From Spirochaetota bacterium (GTDB taxonomy: Bacteria; Spirochaetota; Spirochaetia; Treponematales; Treponemataceae): DNA of 9,578 nucleotides. Of the stretch, positions 5,855 through 9,578 are shown one piece after another. The notes under the pieces were generated by a model, which had not been told where the DNA came from, made no database searches, and saw only the letters and a program-made list of their open reading frames with translations. The first letter of the stretch is position 1; the number at the start of each line of letters is the position of its first letter. The position numbers were made by a program, and so were the translations under genes. Location: assembly GCA_022704725.1 (NCBI GenBank), contig JAKJFV010000037.1, positions 1-9,578 of the forward strand. The letters are read 5' to 3'.

Positions 5855-5857
5855 GTG
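5841..5857 (+). promoter_or_regulatory. Ribosome binding site that favours a GTG start for the OmpA-domain gene
   Basis: AGAGGAG at 5841-5847 is followed after one base by ATG 5849 and after seven bases by GTG 5855, in the same frame. One base is too close for normal initiation, and seven is typical, so GTG 5855 is the likely start. The difference is two residues of the signal peptide. Confidence 0.6.
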
Positions 5858-7081
5858 CTTAGAAAACTTTTTTTCTGTTTATTTTTTTTATCCTGCATCC
5901 TATACCTCGGCTCAGAAACATTCCGTTTTAATTATGCAAAAGGCGACTCATACCGTATTCTATCCACCGTAAAAGAAGATGTACTGGTTAACGGAAAACT
6001 CGATCACCGTGCAGAAATAGTGAATAGAATATCAGTTGATATTACCGAAACCGATAACCTTTCCGGTAAACATGAGGCTGTATTTATGACAAGCCAGACA
6101 GCGGTACAGGGTGTTAATGAAAAAGAATTTGTCTGGGGAACTGAATATAAAAGTGTTTTCTGGTGCAGTGAACTGGGAGAATACTCAATGAGCGATGAGT
6201 ATTTTATGCCGAATGCAAGAAACGTCCCTCTCTTTCCCTCACAGGATGTCGGGGTTGGCGAAAGCTGGATTGCACAGGGCTATGAGGTGCATGACCTGCG
6301 GGAAATATTCGGTATTGCCAAGCCCTACATTATACCTTTCAGCGCTTCTTATACCTATGCAGGCACTCAAAGTATTGACGGTAGAACACTTCACATAATT
6401 AAGGTGCAGTACAGCCTTGATTATGCAAATCCGGTACCCAAAAAAGAAGAATACATAGACAACAACCGGCGTATCGATTATCCCTTTCACACAATGGGGG
6501 CCTTTAATCAGACAATTTATTTTGACAATACAATAGGTGCTATTCATTCATACAATGAAACATTCCGTATTGTTATAGAAACCTCTCTTGGTAACTTTTT
6601 TGAATATAGAGGAACTGCACAGTCTGAAATAACAGAGCTTAAAAAAGTTTCAACACCCGACACCCTGCAGAGTGTTAAAGACTCAATCGAAAAGCTCGGC
6701 ATTGAAGACACTCAGGTAAGTAAAGGGGAACAGGGAATTACACTGACGCTTGAAAACATTCAGTTTGAAGCCGACAGTGCTGTACTCCGTCAGAGTGAAA
6801 AAGAAAAACTGAAAAAAATTGCCCAAATTCTGCAGGAATTTCCTGACCATGATCTTTTAATTTCCGGTCACACAGCACTTGCAGGAACCGCAGAATCCAG
6901 GATGCAGCTCTCGCTGCAAAGAGCCAAATCGGTCGCAGACTTTCTCATTTCTGTCGGTATAAAAGATGCCTACCATGTCTTTACCAGAGGCTACGGTGCA
7001 GAAAAACCTGCAGCCTCAAATTCAACAGCAGAAGGAATGGCAAAAAATCGGCGGGTCGAAATAACTATTTTAGAAGAATAA
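5855..7081 (+). CDS. OmpA-domain periplasmic protein, Tp0624-like
   Basis: Envelope protein of 408 residues from GTG 5855. A signal peptide (LRKLFFCLFFLSCILYL) probably ends near 'LGS/ETF'. The 'FLSC' within it could be a lipobox, but hydrophobic residues continue beyond the Cys, so ordinary cleavage is more likely. Residues about 22-265 form beta-rich domains that I do not recognise from motifs. Residues about 285-405 are an OmpA/MotB-type C-terminal domain: 'IQFEADSAVL', 'LISGHTALAG', 'LSLQRAKSVADFL', 'RGYGAEKP' and 'NRRVEITI'. The architecture matches T. pallidum Tp0624, whose OmpA-like domain is reported not to bind diaminopimelate. Here the conserved Asp of GHTD is Ala (A341), while the Arg of 'LQRA' (R356) is kept. 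Two residues would be added if ATG 5849 is used. recQ follows 47 bases downstream, probably on the same transcript. Confidence 0.88.
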   Translation: MLRKLFFCLFFLSCILYLGSETFRFNYAKGDSYRILSTVKEDVLVNGKLDHRAEIVNRISVDITETDNLSGKHEAVFMTSQTAVQGVNEKEFVWGTEYKSVFWCSELGEYSMSDEYFMPNARNVPLFPSQDVGVGESWIAQGYEVHDLREIFGIAKPYIIPFSASYTYAGTQSIDGRTLHIIKVQYSLDYANPVPKKEEYIDNNRRIDYPFHTMGAFNQTIYFDNTIGAIHSYNETFRIVIETSLGNFFEYRGTAQSEITELKKVSTPDTLQSVKDSIEKLGIEDTQVSKGEQGITLTLENIQFEADSAVLRQSEKEKLKKIAQILQEFPDHDLLISGHTALAGTAESRMQLSLQRAKSVADFLISVGIKDAYHVFTRGYGAEKPAASNSTAEGMAKNRRVEITILEE

Positions 7082-7110
7082 TTCATTACCGGCGTATAAA
7101 ACAGCATCAC

Positions 7111-7131
7111 TGCGTCCTATAAGGATGTATG
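7111..7131 (+). promoter_or_regulatory. Hairpin covering the recQ ribosome binding site
   Basis: TGCGTCCT (7111-7118) can pair with AGGATGTA (7122-7129) across a 3-base loop: 8 pairs, two of them G-U. The 3' arm contains the AGGA Shine-Dalgarno core and the first base of the recQ ATG. If formed, it would hide the ribosome site and limit RecQ translation. Confidence 0.45.
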
Positions 7132-8763
7132 AAGCAAACAAGTCAAATATCAGTTTCTGAACAGGAAGAATTATTACTCCGCTTCGATGATGACAATGTA
7201 TGTCCGGCTGATGAGTTTGGATTAGCACTCATGAGCCTGGAAGATTATGTAGAAAGGGATTATGTCTTCACCGAAAATCCGGTTCAAAGAGCAGCACAAC
7301 AGGTATTCAATATACAATATCTTTATCCGTGGCAGTATCTGGTTATTGCAAATATTCTCGATGCCTACGAGTCTGTGTGCTACATGAATGAACATGCAAA
7401 AGACATTAAAGAACATGAAGGTGAAGAAATTCTGTATGATGAAGACGGCAATGAACGGGGTAAACAAATAGTACTGCTCCCGACAGGGGCAGGAAAATCC
7501 CTGTGTTTCTTGATTCCAGCCGTTATTCTTCCCAAGCCGACACTCATTCTCTACCCTCTCTTAGCCCTCATGAATGATCAGGAACGGCGGATGAAAGATG
7601 GAGGTCTTAATCCGGTTGTATTTCGAGGCAGTCAAACAACAGAACAGCGTGATGAGAACTTTAAACGGCTTTCACAAGGTGCAAAAATCATTCTTGCAAA
7701 CCCGGAAGTCTTACAAAGCAAAACCCTTTTAGAAAAACTTTCACGGTATAATATTGGTCATATTGCAATTGATGAAGCTCACTGCGTCTCCGAATGGGGA
7801 GACAGCTTTCGGCCCGCCTACCTAACACTCGGAAACATTATAAGTACACTCAAAGTTCCGGTTGTCACAGCTTTTACCGCAACAGCCTCGGCGGAAGTAC
7901 TTTCAAGAGTTGCACAGGTCTTATTTGAAGGAAGAGCTCATATTCTACGAAGCGAATCCGACAGGCCGAATATCTGCTACTATGTTGAACGTGCAGAATG
8001 CAAACAAAAAGCGGCCCTTTTTTGTGCAATACGGGAGGAAAAACCGCTTATTGTGTTCTGCTCAACACGGAAAAGAACAGAGAAAACCGCAAAAAACTTC
8101 AGCGAGTATTTTGGGAAAGATACTGTCAAATTTTATCATGCAGGGCTTAATAAAGAGGAAAAAGAGGATGTAGAAAAGTGGTTTTACCCGAAAAAAGATG
8201 CAGTTCTTGTTGCGACCTGTGCTTTTGGAATGGGGGTTGATAAAAAAGATATTAAGACCGTCATTCATCTTGATCCGCCGCCCACAGCAGAAGCGTATAT
8301 TCAGGAAGCGGGACGAGGAGGACGGGACGGAACAACCGCAAAAGCCTTTCTTATATGGAGTTCTCAGGATGCATATAAGGGCGGCTCATACAAAGACGGC
8401 AGCAGAGCAAAGGCTCTGTATGCATTTGCAGAAAGTAACACCTGCAGGAGACAGGTATTGCTCGATGCCCTTGGAGCGGAACAAGCATTTTGTTCCGGCT
8501 GCGATATTTGTGAAGGAACACGGCAGAACTATGCAGAAGATGAAAGAATAATTATCAGCTTTATTCAGCATCACCGGAAGCACTATTCACGCGAAGAGGC
8601 CTGTATGCATTTGCTCAGATTATTCAATAAAAAGGCAGAAGAAATGTATGCAATGAGACTGTGGGAGAGTTCCGACATAAGAGAAATGGTTGCTAATCTT
8701 ATTCAGCGTTCATTAATAATTCCGGCTGCTTTTCCATGGAAGGGCTTACTTATGAAGAAATAA
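7129..8763 (+). CDS. recQ: RecQ-family ATP-dependent DNA helicase, short form
   Basis: Predicted 3'-5' DNA helicase for recombination and fork repair in the cytoplasm; 544 residues. The helicase motifs appear in order: 'YPWQ' (about 66-69), Walker A LPTGAGKS (117-124), DEAHC (215-219), FTATAS (249-254), 'IVFCSTRKRTEKTA', 'CAFGMGVDKKDIKTVIH' and QEAGRGGRDG (392-401; the usual motif VI reads GRAGRDG). A zinc-binding set follows: C439, C455, C458 and C461 in 'CRRQVLL..FCSGCDIC'. The C-terminus is a short winged-helix-like stretch, and the HRDC domain is absent, so the protein is shorter than E. coli RecQ (about 610). About 60 extra N-terminal residues precede the helicase core, and an acidic insert (about 83-112) lies between the Q motif and Walker A. 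The start ATG has AAGGA (7121-7125) only 3 bases upstream. Confidence 0.92.
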   Translation: MKQTSQISVSEQEELLLRFDDDNVCPADEFGLALMSLEDYVERDYVFTENPVQRAAQQVFNIQYLYPWQYLVIANILDAYESVCYMNEHAKDIKEHEGEEILYDEDGNERGKQIVLLPTGAGKSLCFLIPAVILPKPTLILYPLLALMNDQERRMKDGGLNPVVFRGSQTTEQRDENFKRLSQGAKIILANPEVLQSKTLLEKLSRYNIGHIAIDEAHCVSEWGDSFRPAYLTLGNIISTLKVPVVTAFTATASAEVLSRVAQVLFEGRAHILRSESDRPNICYYVERAECKQKAALFCAIREEKPLIVFCSTRKRTEKTAKNFSEYFGKDTVKFYHAGLNKEEKEDVEKWFYPKKDAVLVATCAFGMGVDKKDIKTVIHLDPPPTAEAYIQEAGRGGRDGTTAKAFLIWSSQDAYKGGSYKDGSRAKALYAFAESNTCRRQVLLDALGAEQAFCSGCDICEGTRQNYAEDERIIISFIQHHRKHYSREEACMHLLRLFNKKAEEMYAMRLWESSDIREMVANLIQRSLIIPAAFPWKGLLMKK

Positions 8764-8766
8764 GAC

Positions 8767-8816
8767 TTTACTCTAAAGAAGTAATAGCATAAAATACACT
8801 ATATTTAATGACGGAG
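8767..8816 (+). promoter_or_regulatory. Candidate promoter and ribosome binding site of the terminal lipoprotein gene
   Basis: TTTACT (8767-8772, 4/6), a 17-base spacer and TAAAAT (8790-8795, 5/6) lie in the 59-base gap after recQ. GGAG at 8813-8816 is 6 bases before the ATG. The ribosome site is convincing; the promoter is only a candidate. No terminator is visible after recQ, so read-through is possible. Confidence 0.35.
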
Positions 8817-8822
8817 AAAACC

Positions 8823-9578
8823 ATGCCCTTAAAGAAAAATAAAATACAAAACCTCATCCTTATCTTTTCAGCAGTTTTTATACTTTTTTCATCTTGTGTA
8901 AGTTTAAAAATCAGGGGAAAAAACCCTGTGCAGAGAGCTCAAAGCGCAGCAGGGCTTCTTATAGAAGGCAAGGTAACCGATGCCTATATTAAACAGTACA
9001 ATAAGGAAATGGACAAAGCCCTGGCAGATATTGACAATAAACTTATAAGAATAGAAACAGACCCGGAAGCGTATGAAGCAGTCGCAGATTCTGTTCAGGA
9101 CTGGATTAATTTATATGATGTAATTTATATTCTGGAAAAAAATTATCCGCAGGGGCTTTACGGGAAAAAACAGAGCGCTTTTTTTGAGTACATAGATTAC
9201 AGACCCCTTAAAGAAAAAGCAGCAATACTCGCCTGTGAATCGCAATTTCAAAAAGCAAAAGATCTCCTTGCCCGCTCTTTCTCTTTTTCCGATAAAACAC
9301 TTGTCCTTGAACATTTGCAAAAAGCAAAGTCGTATTCATCTCACCTCAATGACGAAATTAATGTGATGGGTGCTCAGATTAACTATGATGAGGCCGAAAG
9401 GCTTTTTACTTTTACAGACTCTTCCAGCCTGAAAACCTCATGGCGCTTGTATGAAGCCGCGACTCAGTGGATTCCTGATTATAAAAGCGCGAATTCCAAG
9501 GCAGTTGAAGCAAAAAATAAGGCAGCCAGGGCAATGGCTTCAGAAGGCAATGCAGAGCTTAAAAACCAAAATTATTCA
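8823..9578 (+). CDS. Helical lipoprotein, function unknown (3' end outside window)
   Basis: The frame is open from ATG 8823 to the last base, giving 252 residues without a stop. The N-terminus (MPLKKNKIQNLILIFSAVFILFSSC) is a lipoprotein signal: lysines, a hydrophobic core and a lipobox LFSSC with Cys25, followed by 'VSLKIRGKNPVQRAQSAAGLL'. The mature part is rich in Ala, Lys, Glu and Tyr and looks almost wholly alpha-helical. It has repeat-like stretches such as 'QFQKAKDLLARSF', 'VLEHLQKAKSYSSHL', 'NYDEAERLFTFT' and 'AVEAKNKAARAMASEGNAEL', which suggest TPR-like helical pairs, though no clean consensus repeat was confirmed. It is probably anchored to a membrane in the periplasm. GGAG 6 bases upstream supports the start. 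Codon choice resembles that of its neighbours. I cannot name the family; a scaffold or envelope-assembly role is only a guess. Confidence 0.82.
   Translation, partial: MPLKKNKIQNLILIFSAVFILFSSCVSLKIRGKNPVQRAQSAAGLLIEGKVTDAYIKQYNKEMDKALADIDNKLIRIETDPEAYEAVADSVQDWINLYDVIYILEKNYPQGLYGKKQSAFFEYIDYRPLKEKAAILACESQFQKAKDLLARSFSFSDKTLVLEHLQKAKSYSSHLNDEINVMGAQINYDEAERLFTFTDSSSLKTSWRLYEAATQWIPDYKSANSKAVEAKNKAARAMASEGNAELKNQNYS

Noticed and set aside
5867..5897. FLSC in the OmpA-domain signal peptide as a lipobox
   Set aside because: The hydrophobic stretch continues past the Cys (ILYL) to a better cleavage site after LGS, so ordinary signal peptidase processing is more likely.
7095..7100. TATAAA as a recQ promoter -10
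   Set aside because: No -35 match at 16-18 bases upstream; AT-rich gaps give such hexamers often.
7862..8551. Two plus-strand open frames inside recQ
   Set aside because: They are out-of-frame shadows of a gene whose helicase motifs are continuous in the main frame.

Overview
The window looks like chromosomal DNA of a Treponema-like spirochaete with a moderately AT-rich genome. The evidence is a treponemal-style polyamine transporter whose substrate-binding protein is a lipoprotein, an OmpA-domain protein built like T. pallidum Tp0624, a second spirochaetal lipoprotein, and a plant-type acyl-ACP thioesterase. No mobile element, CRISPR array, tRNA or rRNA was seen. Coding density is high and the longest gene-free stretch is about 150 bases.

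Layout, left to right. (1) Positions 1-2653, plus strand: the end of potB, then potC (stop and start share one base, TAATG), a hairpin terminator, a second hairpin next to the ribosome site, and potD. potA presumably lies upstream of the window. (2) 2672-4483, plus strand: a soluble PAS-like/GGDEF/EAL cyclic-di-GMP enzyme 18 bases behind potD. It has its own near-consensus promoter inside the 3' end of potD, placed so that the transcript would begin on an ATG. (3) 4456-5789, minus strand: an acyl-ACP thioesterase coupled by TAATG to a small membrane-anchored PD-(D/E)xK nuclease-like protein (Holliday-junction-resolvase-related family). The end of that gene overlaps the end of the GGDEF-EAL gene by 28 bases. 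(4) 5855-9578, plus strand: an OmpA-domain periplasmic protein, a RecQ-type helicase, and a partial lipoprotein that runs off the window.

Functionally, the left part imports spermidine/putrescine: PotD captures the ligand and PotB/PotC form the channel. The adjacent c-di-GMP enzyme could tie polyamine supply to second-messenger signalling, but its position is the only evidence. The middle pair joins fatty-acid release to a nuclease-like protein, and the right part mixes envelope and DNA-repair functions; no single pathway is evident there.

The points I find most worth checking are: two candidate leaderless mRNAs, both on genes with no Shine-Dalgarno sequence; the potD/c-di-GMP linkage; a hairpin that would hide the recQ ribosome site; and substitutions at key positions in the OmpA domain, the thioesterase and PotD. 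I see well-formed known families in unusual arrangements, but no clearly new multi-gene system.
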